From: Poriferisodalis sp965116245
Lineage (GTDB): Bacteria; Actinomycetota; Acidimicrobiia; Acidimicrobiales; Poriferisodalaceae
Length of the DNA: 64,000 nt
NCBI GenBank assembly: GCA_965116245.1
Contig: OZ220497.1
Coordinates: 2,604,001 to 2,668,000, forward strand
Direction of reading: 5' to 3'
Both the position numbers and the translations under genes were made by a program. Below the pieces are notes generated by a model, which did not search any database, had not been told where the DNA came from, and saw only the letters and a list, made by a program, of their open reading frames with translations. How positions within the stretch are numbered: the stretch's first letter is position 1; every line of letters starts with the position of its first letter. Positions 8,044 through 16,309 of this stretch are shown here, piece by piece.

Positions 8044-8988
8044 GTGAACGTTGTGGCTACGACGACCAAGCCGAAGATCATTTTGGACTGCGACCCCGGT
8101 CATGACGATGCCGTAGCCATTTTGCTTGCGGCACAGCAGTGTGAGCTGCTGGCCGTCACAACCGTCTCAGGGAACGCGCCGCTACATCTGACCACTGCCA
8201 ATGCTCTGCTGATATGTGAGCTAGCGGGAATCGACGTGCCGGTTTACTCAGGCGCCGACCGTCCCTTGTTGGTACCGGCGGCCCATGCCCCCCGAGCTCA
8301 CGGCGAGACCGGTCTGGACGGACCTACCCGACCCGAGGTAAGCCGCAGCGTGGCGGGCGACGACGCAGTCCAGCAGATCATTGCGACAGTGCGAACTCAC
8401 AGCGATGTGTGGCTCGTCGCCGTAGGCCCGCTCACGAACATTGCGCTAGCCATCCGCCAAGCGCCAGACATCGTTGACCGGGTGGCTGGCATCTCGCTCA
8501 TGGGTGGCGCAATCGGCGCTGGCAACGTCACGCCCACTGCCGAGTTCAACATTTGGGCCGACCCCCATGCCGCCCAGATTGTGTTCACCTCTGGGGTACA
8601 CGTGCTGCGCATGGCCGGGCTCAACCTCACCCATCAGCTCTGCGTAGGTCCAGATGTCATCGCCGCGCTGCGCACCACCGGCGCTTCAGTGGCGAAGTTC
8701 GTCGCTGAACTGCTGGACTTCTACCTAGCCGGATATCGCGAACGCGCTGGCTTGGAGAGCGCTCCGATGCATGATCCATGCGCCGTGCTAGCGGTCACGC
8801 GACCAGACATGCTGGACTTCGCTGACCGCCACGTTGACGTTGAGACAACTGGCCAGCTAACCCGCGGTATGACGGTGGCCGACGAGCGGCCTGGCGCTGA
8901 CGCAGTTCCCAACTGCGAGGTCGCCATGGCCATAAACGCCGACACGGCCATTCAGCTCCTCGTGAACGCCGTGTGCAGTTACAGCTAG
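8044..8988 (+). CDS. Inosine/uridine-preferring nucleoside hydrolase
   Basis: 314 aa from GTG 8044, which follows the gcvP stop by 4 bp and keeps the family signature DCDPGHDDAVA close to the N-terminus. Other family segments: LVAVGPLTNIALA, a MGGAIGAGN region, EFNIWADPHAA and HDPCAVLAV, which supply the Ca2+- and ribose-binding residues. The enzyme splits the N-glycosidic bond of ribonucleosides for base salvage. It is probably co-transcribed with gcvP. The exact substrate (purine, pyrimidine or both) cannot be told from sequence. Confidence 0.9.
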   Translation: MNVVATTTKPKIILDCDPGHDDAVAILLAAQQCELLAVTTVSGNAPLHLTTANALLICELAGIDVPVYSGADRPLLVPAAHAPRAHGETGLDGPTRPEVSRSVAGDDAVQQIIATVRTHSDVWLVAVGPLTNIALAIRQAPDIVDRVAGISLMGGAIGAGNVTPTAEFNIWADPHAAQIVFTSGVHVLRMAGLNLTHQLCVGPDVIAALRTTGASVAKFVAELLDFYLAGYRERAGLESAPMHDPCAVLAVTRPDMLDFADRHVDVETTGQLTRGMTVADERPGADAVPNCEVAMAINADTAIQLLVNAVCSYS

Positions 8989-9052
8989 CGGTAACCGTTA
9001 CGGGCGACGCCCAACAACCAGCCGTAGTCATCGCGTCGGTACCGTTGCGGCT

Positions 9053-10207
9053 GTGCCCACAAGCAGCACACCTCACGGGTCGGCTAACGGTTCGGCGTTC
9101 CGCCTAAGCCAATACAGCCACGGCGCTGGTTGAGCTTGCAAGCTCGGACCATCCGAGCTGGCGCAGGTGCTGCGCCACGTGAACATGCCGACACATCCCG
9201 ACCTAGTTGTCGGCACCAACCCCGGCGATGACGCCGCGGTGTGGCGACTGGCTGACGGCCAGTTGCTAGCGGCATCAACCGATTTCATCGCACCGATCGT
9301 TGACGACGCCCGAGTTTGGGGCCGGATCGCTGCTGCCAATGCTGCCAGCGACATCTATGCGATGGGCGCCACGCCTCTGTTCGCGCTCAACTTGGCTGCG
9401 TGGCCCCGTGAGGTACTACCGCTGCAACTGCTAAGCGAGGTGCTGGCGGGCGGTGCCGACGCAGCCGCCGACGGAGGCTGGGTTGTGGCTGGCGGTCACA
9501 CCATTGACGCTCCCGAGCCGCTCTATGGCATGGCAGTAACGGGCACGTGCCGCACTGGGGAGCGCGGCGCGGCGGGGCTGCTCACGAACGCTGGAGCTCT
9601 GGCGGGTCAGGCTCTCATGCTCACCAAGCCGCTAGGTACAGGATTGTTGGCTACTGCACTCAAGCGTTCTGAGGTAGACGCAATAGAGGCCGGCGGTGAC
9701 CTGCATGCCGCCTACACAGCGGGCGTGACCGAGATGAGTCGGCTGAACGCAGCGGCGGCGAATATCGCTGCGGCCTCGGGCGCTACGGCTGCAACCGACA
9801 TCACCGGCTTTGGACTGCTAGGCCATCTGGCTGAGCTGGTGACCGCCAGCGGCGTGAGCGCAGTCGTGGATGCCGCTGCAGTGCCGCTGTTGCCCGATGC
9901 AGTTCGGCTCGCAGAGGAAGGCTCGGTGCCTGGCGGCACCCAGCGCAATCTCAGCTACGTGTCGCAGCGTCTAACTGGCGGCGACGATGTCACTCGTGCC
10001 GTGCTGGGCGACCCACAAACCTCTGGTGGGCTGCTGGTTTGCTGCGATCCCAAGCGGGCCGAAGCAGCAGTCCAGGAGCTGCGCGACAGCGGTCACCATG
10101 CTGCGATCATTGGCGAGCTATGCGGAACCAGCGATGGCAGCGGAGCCAACGACGGCAGCGATGGCACGATCGCAGTCACCGGAAGCGTCAGCCCAGGCGC
10201 CAGCTAA
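9053..10207 (+). CDS. selD: Selenide, water dikinase with selenocysteine at the active site
   Basis: 384 aa if UGA 9131-9133 is read as Sec. From GTG 9053 the N-terminus reaches RLSQYSHGAG-U-ACKLGPSEL, which matches E. coli SelD RLTQYSHGAG-C-GCK: Sec27 replaces the catalytic Cys17 and the lysine follows at 30. Further hallmarks: GDDAAVW, TDFIAPIVDDARVWGRIAA, NAASDIYAMGATP, GGHTIDAPEPL, TDITGFGLLGHL and DPQTSGGLL. SelD makes selenophosphate from selenide and ATP, the selenium donor for Sec-tRNA. Sec-type SelD proteins are known in other bacteria. Conventional calling would start only at GTG 9167 and lose the active site. selA, selB and selC are not in the window. Confidence 0.93.
9141..9177 (+). 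promoter_or_regulatory. SECIS-like hairpins downstream of the selD UGA
   Basis: Two perfect hairpins follow the UGA. The first is AGCTCGGA (9141-9148) with TCCGAGCT (9152-9159) and a CCA loop. The second is TGGCGCA (9159-9165) with TGCGCCA (9171-9177) and a GGTGC loop at 9166-9170, starting 32 nt after the UGA. They share base 9159, so at most a trimmed form of both can stand at once. The GGU-containing loop of the second is like that of the ArsC-like gene and makes it the better SECIS candidate. Confidence 0.6.
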
Positions 10208-10230
10208 GGCCGTTAGAACTGGGGCCCTAG

Positions 10231-10908
10231 ATGGTTGCTCAGCACGGTGCGCCCGTCGGCTCCGCAAACCCGCCAGCCCGAATAGCTGCTGGGGTGTCGC
10301 CAGTTGGTGGCCAGCCAGATGGCGGCCCGCTGGACAGCCCAGCTCGGCGCGGCGTGTTTCCCGGTTCGTTCAATCCGCCGACGACAGCCCATTTGGCGAT
10401 CAGCGAGGCAGTCAGAGCCCAATACTCACTAGATGTGCTCGTTTGGTCGGTAAGTGAGGTTGCGCTGGCCAAAGAAAACGTGCAGCGGCCACATCTGGTG
10501 GATCGCGTGCGTGTGCTAGAGGCCGTCGCCGACAGGCTCGGCTGGCTAGAGATTGCGGTGACGCAGGCACAACTACTGGCAGACATCGCCGCGGGATTCG
10601 ACGTGATCGTGATGGGTGCCGACAAGTGGTGCCAGATCCACGACCCGGTTTTCTACGACAACGATCCGGCACGTCGAGATGCTGCGATCTCATCGTTGCC
10701 AGCGGTAGCCATTGCAGCGAGGCCTCCATACGACGCTCCGGCGGAGTTGATGTTGGATCTGCCGGAGTGGGTGGGCGCGGTGTCAAGCACCCTGGCACGC
10801 ACGTTTGACCCTGTGGTCATGGTCCCAGAGGCGGCTGAGTTTGACTCACGCACAGGAGCATGGACCGATCCGAATCGATACGAACGCTGGCGAGCAGACA
10901 GGCAGTAG
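10231..10908 (+). CDS. Nicotinate-nucleotide adenylyltransferase-like nucleotidyltransferase
   Basis: 225 aa. Residues 41-60 contain GVFPGSFNPPTTAHLAIS, the first strand and (T/H)xxH nucleotide-binding motif of the cytidylyl/adenylyltransferase fold; the second conserved His is H54. VIVMGADKW near the middle is the equivalent of the D-K/W segment of NadD-type enzymes. The C-terminus has SSTLAR where the ISST-x-hR signature is expected. The N-terminal 40 residues are low complexity and may not be native. It could act on NMN/NaMN or another phospho-substrate. It starts 23 bp after selD. Confidence 0.7.
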   Translation: MVAQHGAPVGSANPPARIAAGVSPVGGQPDGGPLDSPARRGVFPGSFNPPTTAHLAISEAVRAQYSLDVLVWSVSEVALAKENVQRPHLVDRVRVLEAVADRLGWLEIAVTQAQLLADIAAGFDVIVMGADKWCQIHDPVFYDNDPARRDAAISSLPAVAIAARPPYDAPAELMLDLPEWVGAVSSTLARTFDPVVMVPEAAEFDSRTGAWTDPNRYERWRADRQ

Positions 10909-10917
10909 ACCCGTGTT

Positions 10918-11005
10918 TCAGGAGACACAGCGTTACAGGAGACACAGCGCTTCAGAGACACAGCACTTCAGAGACACAGCGCTTCAGGAAAGACAGCGTT
11001 TCAGG
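10918..11005. repeat. ~17-bp degenerate array before the 2OG oxygenase
   Basis: Units like CAGCGTTTCAGGAGACA and CAGCGCTTCAGAGACA are repeated five to six times between the nucleotidyltransferase stop (10908) and GTG 11013. The array contains AGGAGA in each long unit; the last copy serves as the ribosome binding site of the next gene. No stop codon pattern is kept here. Confidence 0.7.
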
Positions 11006-11012
11006 AGATCCA

Positions 11013-11990
11013 GTGGACGAAATTCGTGACGTAGATCTGCTGGCGTTTGAGCAGGGCTCAGCCAGCCAACGCCGAGCAGTCGTTGACGGCGCCATGGCCA
11101 GCTTGCGCACCGGATTCGTTTACACCGCACACGATCTACCCAGCGGGCTACTCAACGACGCCTACGACGTGCTAGCCAGGTTCTTCGCACTCGACCCTGA
11201 TGTCAAGGCGCGCTACGTGGACGCCGAGTCGTTCGGTGCTCGCGGCTACACCGGACCGCTCACCGAAACTGCTGCCATTGCCGACCGACCCGATTGGAAG
11301 GAGATGTTCAACTGGAGCGATCCGCCCCCCGCCGGACATCCCTTGCGGACCAAGTACGCGCGCTGGTATCGGCCCAGTGTGTTCCCAGACAGTGACATTG
11401 CGGGTGCCGCAGAGACGCTCACCGAGTTCCACTGTCGGCTGGTTGAGATGCAGCGACGCTTCCTGCGCATCATTGCTGTGGGCATTGGAGCACACGAGTC
11501 CTACTTCGACAAGATGAGCGCATACGGCACCCACTTGAGCCGCGCCATCCACTACCCACCGATGTCAAGCGCTCCCGACGGTGGGGCGCAGGGACACGTT
11601 TGGGCAGACGAACACGCCGACATTAACCTCATCACGGCTCTGCCACGCGCTACCGCACGAGGTCTGCAGGTCCGCATTGAAGGCGATTGGGTAGACGCGG
11701 CACCCCCACCCAACCACGTCATCATCAACTCTGGGATCATGCTTGAGCACATCACCAACGGCACGGTCCCTGCTGGCTGGCATCGCGTAATGGCCGATCC
11801 GACTCAGAGCGCAGATCGACTCAGCGTGGTGCAGTTTTGCCATCCGCGTCCGTCCACCATCTTGGCGCCAGTGCCGTCCACGGTTACGGCGGAGCGGCCA
11901 TGCCGTTACGAGGCAGTCTCGGCCGAAGACCGACTTGCCGAAGTGATCTGGGAGATCAACCTGCTGCCGGACGCTCGCCGTGTTACATAG
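11013..11990 (+). CDS. 2-oxoglutarate/Fe(II)-dependent dioxygenase, isopenicillin-N-synthase type
   Basis: 325 aa from GTG 11013, preceded by AGGAG; the frame is open upstream but only through the repeat array. The iron triad is H201-x-D203 (DEHADINLITAL) and H257 (GWHRVMADP), 56 residues apart as usual, with the 2OG-binding Arg in DRLSVVQF. The N-terminal half shows the DIOX_N pattern (AMASLRTGFVYTAHDL, then ARGYTGPL with G-Y/S-Y-type residues). Members oxidise small molecules or amino-acid-like substrates; which one is unknown. The convergent mycothione reductase gene ends 22 bp away. Confidence 0.85.
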   Translation: MDEIRDVDLLAFEQGSASQRRAVVDGAMASLRTGFVYTAHDLPSGLLNDAYDVLARFFALDPDVKARYVDAESFGARGYTGPLTETAAIADRPDWKEMFNWSDPPPAGHPLRTKYARWYRPSVFPDSDIAGAAETLTEFHCRLVEMQRRFLRIIAVGIGAHESYFDKMSAYGTHLSRAIHYPPMSSAPDGGAQGHVWADEHADINLITALPRATARGLQVRIEGDWVDAAPPPNHVIINSGIMLEHITNGTVPAGWHRVMADPTQSADRLSVVQFCHPRPSTILAPVPSTVTAERPCRYEAVSAEDRLAEVIWEINLLPDARRVT

Positions 11991-12012
11991 GCAGCCCCGT
12001 GCGACCCGCCAC

Positions 12013-13497
12013 TCATAGCTCAAGCAGCGCGTTCTCAACCACTTCGGTTAGAGCCGGATGAATGTAAAACTGATCGTGAGCCATCTGGTCAACTGTCTGC
12101 CCGAACGTCATACCCGATATGAGCTGCTGGATCAGCGTGGAGGCCTGCGGGCCGATGATGTGAGCGCCTAACAGCTCTCGAGTCTCACTGTGCGCGATCA
12201 GCTTGGCGAAGCTGGTGCTGTCTTCCATCGCCCAGCCGTATGCCGTGTGGCCGAACGGTTTGTTCGCTACTGAGATTGGCAGACCCACAGCACGGGCATC
12301 TCGCTCAGTTAGGCCGACCGACGCGACCTGCGGATGCGAGAACACCGCGTGTGGAACCAGCCGCTCGGGCACGCCGCGCATCGGGCCGTCGGCTTGTCCC
12401 TCAGCGACAAGCAGATTGTGTCGCAAGGCCCGTACCTGTGCATTGGCAAGGTGTTTGAGCTGAATCTGGCTTGCGAGATCACCGAACGACCACACCCCCG
12501 CCGCGCTTGTGCGGAAATGCTCATCGACCAGCACGCGGCCACCGTCATGCTCCACGGCCGCAGCTTCCAGGTTCAGCAGATCACCGTTGGGAATGCGGCC
12601 GGTTGCTACCAGCAAAACATCGGCACTTGCTTGATCCGGCTCACCGTTGACGTTGAACTCGACTGTTACTCGCTGCGAGTCTGACCCCGTGTTTGACCCT
12701 GCTTCTGCCCCTGCATCTGGCCCAGCTATTGACTGGACACGTGTGACAGTCGCTCCGAGTCGTAGATCAAAGTGTCGCGCGGCTGCGCGGGTGTAGGCCG
12801 CCGACACGTCGTCGTCTTCGGCCCGCAGCAGTCGCTCGCTGCGGTTGATCATGGTCACATTCGTACCCAGGGCCGAGAACACATAGCCCAGTTCCGCCGC
12901 GATGTAGCCCCCGCCGAGCACAATCATGCTCTCAGGCAGTGTCTCAAGCCGCATGACAGTGTCAGAGGTGTGATACGGCGTGCGATCGAGGCCCGGGAAG
13001 TCCGGTATGAACGGTCTGGCTCCCGCGCCCAGCACTACGTGGCGACCGCGTATGCGAGCGGTACCGCCATCGTTCAACTGGACTTCCAGCTCACGTTCAG
13101 CGACGAAGCGGGCTTCGCCCAAGAAGACCTCAATGTTGGGGCAGGCCTCGCCGCAGCGAAACACCTTGCCTCCCTGCGCAATCGGGTCAATGCGCCCGAA
13201 TACACGATCTCGGATCGCGGGCCAGTCGGCGCCGTCAAAACTGGCCGAGATGCCGTAGATGGAAGCTGTGGCGATCGTGTCGGCCACATCAGCGGCGTAC
13301 ACGAACATCTTGGAGGGAATACAGCCCACATTGAGGCAGGTGCCACCGAAAACACCGCGTTCCACCAGCGCTATGGACCAATCGTCAAACTCGGGTCCAG
13401 GAATGGAGTTAGCCGAGCCGCTTCCGACGATTACAAGATCAAACTCGTCGGCTAGTTCATCTGGCGCGCCGGAGTATGCGCCCGTCGTTGCCTGCAC
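12013..13497 (-). CDS. Mycothione reductase-type pyridine nucleotide-disulfide oxidoreductase
   Basis: 494 aa from GTG 13497. FAD-binding VIVGSGSANS, the redox disulfide GTCLNVGCIPSK, the NAD(P)-binding GGGYIAAELG and the C-terminal dimer segment YIHPALTEVVENALL are in family order; the C-terminal His-Pro is the catalytic base pair. The GxGSAN and PSKMFVYAADVA forms are typical of mycothione reductase (Mtr), which keeps mycothiol reduced in actinomycetes. The start codon overlaps the stop of the upstream serine hydrolase (TAGTG), so translation is probably coupled. A small insertion, GPDAGAEAGSNTGSDSQ, is a low-complexity repeat near the middle. Confidence 0.85.
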   Translation of the reverse strand: MQATTGAYSGAPDELADEFDLVIVGSGSANSIPGPEFDDWSIALVERGVFGGTCLNVGCIPSKMFVYAADVADTIATASIYGISASFDGADWPAIRDRVFGRIDPIAQGGKVFRCGEACPNIEVFLGEARFVAERELEVQLNDGGTARIRGRHVVLGAGARPFIPDFPGLDRTPYHTSDTVMRLETLPESMIVLGGGYIAAELGYVFSALGTNVTMINRSERLLRAEDDDVSAAYTRAAARHFDLRLGATVTRVQSIAGPDAGAEAGSNTGSDSQRVTVEFNVNGEPDQASADVLLVATGRIPNGDLLNLEAAAVEHDGGRVLVDEHFRTSAAGVWSFGDLASQIQLKHLANAQVRALRHNLLVAEGQADGPMRGVPERLVPHAVFSHPQVASVGLTERDARAVGLPISVANKPFGHTAYGWAMEDSTSFAKLIAHSETRELLGAHIIGPQASTLIQQLISGMTFGQTVDQMAHDQFYIHPALTEVVENALLEL

Positions 13498-14831
13498 TAG
13501 ACGAGCGCCTGGTAGACGAGGGCTTTCAGTTCGCTTCTGATCGGGTGGACACTTGACGGCAGCAGTTGGGTCAAAAAGACAAGGGTGATGTCCTCGACTG
13601 GATCCACCCAAAATGCTGTGGAAGCGGCGCCGCCCCAGGCGTACTCGCCCTTGCTGGAGACGACCTTCGCTTTGGCGGGGTCAAGCACGACCGAGAAGCC
13701 CAGCCCGAAGCCGACTCCGTCAAAGGCCGCTTCGGAGAACAGCGCCCTGCCGCACTCGGTGAGGTCCGCGCCTCCAGGCAGGTGATTAGTGGTCATGAAC
13801 TCCAGGGTGCGCCGCCCGATAATGCGTGCGCCATCAAGCTCGCCTCTGTTGCGCAACATCTGAGTGAAGCGGTGGTAGTCCCCCATGGTTGACACCAGGC
13901 CGCCTCCGCCTGAGAGGATCTTGGGCGGTTCTAGGTAGGCCGACTTGCGTGGGTCGTCCATCAACGTGCGTGCCAGCCCAGGATCAGAAGCTCGATATGG
14001 GGGCTGCAGCAGCCCCGTGTTGCCCGCCGCATTGCGTGCCGCCAACGTAGCTGTCGTGTAGTTAGCGGCGAAACGATCAACATCGGCGTGGGGCACCTCG
14101 AAGCCCGTGTCGACCATGCCCAGCGGCCCGGTGACGTGCTCGGCTAGGTACTCGTCGAGCGGCTGGCCCGAGGCCAGCTCAACCACTCGGCCCAGCACAT
14201 CGGTGGCGTAGCTGTAGTTCCATTCGGTGCCTGGGTCAAACAGCAGCGGCAGCGATGCCAGAGCTTCGCACGTCTCCTCCAGATTGCCAGGAGCGCCCCA
14301 GTTGAAGCCGTTGGCTCTATACAGCTCATCCACGGTGTTGGCAAAATGAAAATCGTAAGTCAGCCCCGAGGTGTGGGTTAGCAAGCTGTGAATGGTGACT
14401 TCGCTCGCAGGTTCGCGTGTCTGGTACTGCATTGGGTTGCCGCCCTTGAAGACCCGCGCGTGCGCGAACTCCCCGATCCAGTTGGACACCGGGTCTGTTA
14501 GCGCAAAGCGCCCCTGCTCGTAGAGCTGCATCGCAGCAATAGACACAATGGGCTTAGTCATTGAGTAGATGCGGTAGATCGTGTCGGCGGTCACCGGCAA
14601 CGATCGCTCGCAGTCTCGTTGGCCGAATCGGTGTGTGTAGGCGATCTGGCCGCCACGCGTCAACAACACCGACACACCAGGGAGACGTCCATCGTCAACG
14701 TAGCGGTTCAGATGCGTGGCAATTCGGTCCAGACGGCGAGCGTCGAATCCCACCTCATTCGGCTCTACATCCGGCGCGATCTTGGTTGCTGCTAGTTCGG
14801 TCGCTGTTGAATCTGTTGTTGCTGGTTTCAT
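13497..14831 (-). CDS. Serine hydrolase, beta-lactamase class C / EstB-like esterase family
   Basis: 444 aa. The nucleophile motif S-x-x-K is in YSMTKPIVSIAAM, the Tyr of the Y-x-N-type motif in EWNYSYATDVLG, and a C-terminal GxGFGLGFSVVLDP region follows as in EstB/penicillin-binding-like esterases. The enzyme probably cleaves esters or amides of small substrates. No signal peptide is visible, so it should be cytosolic. It is the first gene of a two-gene operon with the mycothione reductase-type gene. Confidence 0.87.
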   Translation of the reverse strand: MKPATTDSTATELAATKIAPDVEPNEVGFDARRLDRIATHLNRYVDDGRLPGVSVLLTRGGQIAYTHRFGQRDCERSLPVTADTIYRIYSMTKPIVSIAAMQLYEQGRFALTDPVSNWIGEFAHARVFKGGNPMQYQTREPASEVTIHSLLTHTSGLTYDFHFANTVDELYRANGFNWGAPGNLEETCEALASLPLLFDPGTEWNYSYATDVLGRVVELASGQPLDEYLAEHVTGPLGMVDTGFEVPHADVDRFAANYTTATLAARNAAGNTGLLQPPYRASDPGLARTLMDDPRKSAYLEPPKILSGGGGLVSTMGDYHRFTQMLRNRGELDGARIIGRRTLEFMTTNHLPGGADLTECGRALFSEAAFDGVGFGLGFSVVLDPAKAKVVSSKGEYAWGGAASTAFWVDPVEDITLVFLTQLLPSSVHPIRSELKALVYQALV

Positions 14832-15016
14832 CGCTGCCTCTCAGGGATTCACTGGCCGCTCGTTCAGGCCCAAAATAACCTCTTTGACAACTACCAAAAA
14901 GGTGAAGACTATGGTGCCGCAGGCCCTCTGGGATATGTGACGGGATATGTGTCGAACTGTGTGATGTCCGACCGGTAGCGCTCGGCATTCGTAGCGGGCA
15001 CGAAAGGCGGCGGATC
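14832..15016. other. Intergenic region between divergent genes, nothing recognised
   Basis: 185 bp between the start of the serine hydrolase and a small hypothetical gene. I see only a short duplicated CGGGATATGTG-like stretch (14930-14952). No terminator or RNA gene was recognised. Confidence 0.5.
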
Positions 15017-15460
15017 GTGAAGATGTCAACCAATTTTGGCACACCCAGACTCAACAGCCGAAAGTCAGGAACCTACCGATTCGGCTTGTTCGCAGTGGGC
15101 GCAGATCTGAGTGTTGCCTCCACGGTGCGTCAGCTCGAATCGCTCGGCTACAGCCACGCCGCAACGCCCGCTAGCTCAGACATCCAAGCACTCGTCTTCG
15201 CGCGTCAGGCTGCGCACCTGACCGATGCGGTGACTGGCGTCGTGGTAGCAGCAGAGTGCGTTGTGGGATTACACATCGCCAGGCAGGCATGCAGTGGCGC
15301 CGTGCCCGTATTCGATCCCGATTCGATGGCATTCAAGACCGCACTCAGACTCGTCGCGCCGTCTACTCCCCCAGCAACAACACCAGCTCAGCCACGCCGC
15401 CACACAGTGCGCGTGCGACGTGCTGTCACTTTGGGCACAACACGGGACACCATTGGCTGA
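15017..15460 (+). CDS. Hypothetical protein, possibly remnant of a luciferase-like oxidoreductase
   Basis: 147 aa from GTG 15017 (ATG 15023 is an alternative). YRFGLFAVGADLS and then RQLESLGYSHAATP resemble the first beta/alpha units of LLM/F420-type oxidoreductases, but the protein ends long before the family's ~300 residues and the last 45 residues are Pro/Thr/Arg-rich. It may be a decayed gene. Coding status is uncertain. Confidence 0.4.
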   Translation: MKMSTNFGTPRLNSRKSGTYRFGLFAVGADLSVASTVRQLESLGYSHAATPASSDIQALVFARQAAHLTDAVTGVVVAAECVVGLHIARQACSGAVPVFDPDSMAFKTALRLVAPSTPPATTPAQPRRHTVRVRRAVTLGTTRDTIG

Positions 15461-15498
15461 TACGAATCACACGGCATCTTTGCGCCTAGCTTGTCTCG

Positions 15499-16218
15499 GT
15501 GTGGATGTCTGCGGCAGGCGAAATGGCTGAGGAACAACTGGTCTCGCGTTTGCTGGTCGTCCGACACGGCGAATCGGTCGCGATGGCCGAGGGGATAGTC
15601 GGTGGCCGCCAAGGCTGCAGGGGACTCACTGCGCTAGGCCGAGCTCAGGCCGCAGCGCTGCGCGACCGGTTCGCTGCAGGCCACGAGCCCCAAGTCAACG
15701 TGGTCTATTCGTCACCGCTGCCGCGCGCTCGACAGACCACCGACATCGTCTTGCCAGCTCTAGGGAACGGCCCAGCACCCGGCGTCGCGGCGGCCGGGAA
15801 CCTGTGGGTTCATGTGCGTGACGACCTGGAGGAGATGCGACTCGGGCCAGCAGACGGCATGACTTGGCAGGCGGCGCGCGAACGCTTTGAGTTTGTGCAA
15901 CCCGCAAACGAACCCTACGCACCGGTAGTCCCCGGCGGTGAGAGTCGGGCGGACTTTCGACATCGGGTTGCGCAGGCGCTCAACGACATAGCCGCGAACC
16001 ACCCGGGGGAAACGGTCTTCGTGGGATGTCACGGCGGCATTGCTTCTGCGGCAGTGGCCATGGCGTTCGGCATCCCACCGGCACATCGCGGCGTTGGTGT
16101 CGTCACGAAGGTGACCTCTATCACCGAACTTGAACTGTTGGAGCTTGAGGGTCGACGCCACTGGCAGGTACGACGCTTCAACGATGCAGCGCATCTAGCC
16201 GCCATCGAATCGGCCTGA
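15499..16218 (+). CDS. Histidine phosphatase family protein (phosphoglycerate mutase-like)
   Basis: 239 aa. LLVVRHGES carries the catalytic RHG; GLTALGRAQAAALRDRF, SSPLPRARQTTDIV, a DDLEEMRLGPADG segment and FVGCHGGIASA (second His) complete the family set. Such enzymes remove phosphate from sugar phosphates, nucleotides or cofactor intermediates; the substrate cannot be read from the sequence. The start could be GTG 15499 or an ATG six bases later. Confidence 0.85.
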   Translation: MWMSAAGEMAEEQLVSRLLVVRHGESVAMAEGIVGGRQGCRGLTALGRAQAAALRDRFAAGHEPQVNVVYSSPLPRARQTTDIVLPALGNGPAPGVAAAGNLWVHVRDDLEEMRLGPADGMTWQAARERFEFVQPANEPYAPVVPGGESRADFRHRVAQALNDIAANHPGETVFVGCHGGIASAAVAMAFGIPPAHRGVGVVTKVTSITELELLELEGRRHWQVRRFNDAAHLAAIESA

Positions 16219-16309
16219 GTGACGCCAGCCAGCCCGCAGAGCCCCGGAGGGTCAATCAACCTTCTAACTTGGCTCAGCAATAGGCCGGTGCGGGCGACAG
16301 GAGAACCAA

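Noticed and set aside
10860..11012. Longer start for the 2OG oxygenase
   Set aside because: The extra 51 codons overlap the upstream gene and the repeat array; GTG 11013 has AGGAG in front.
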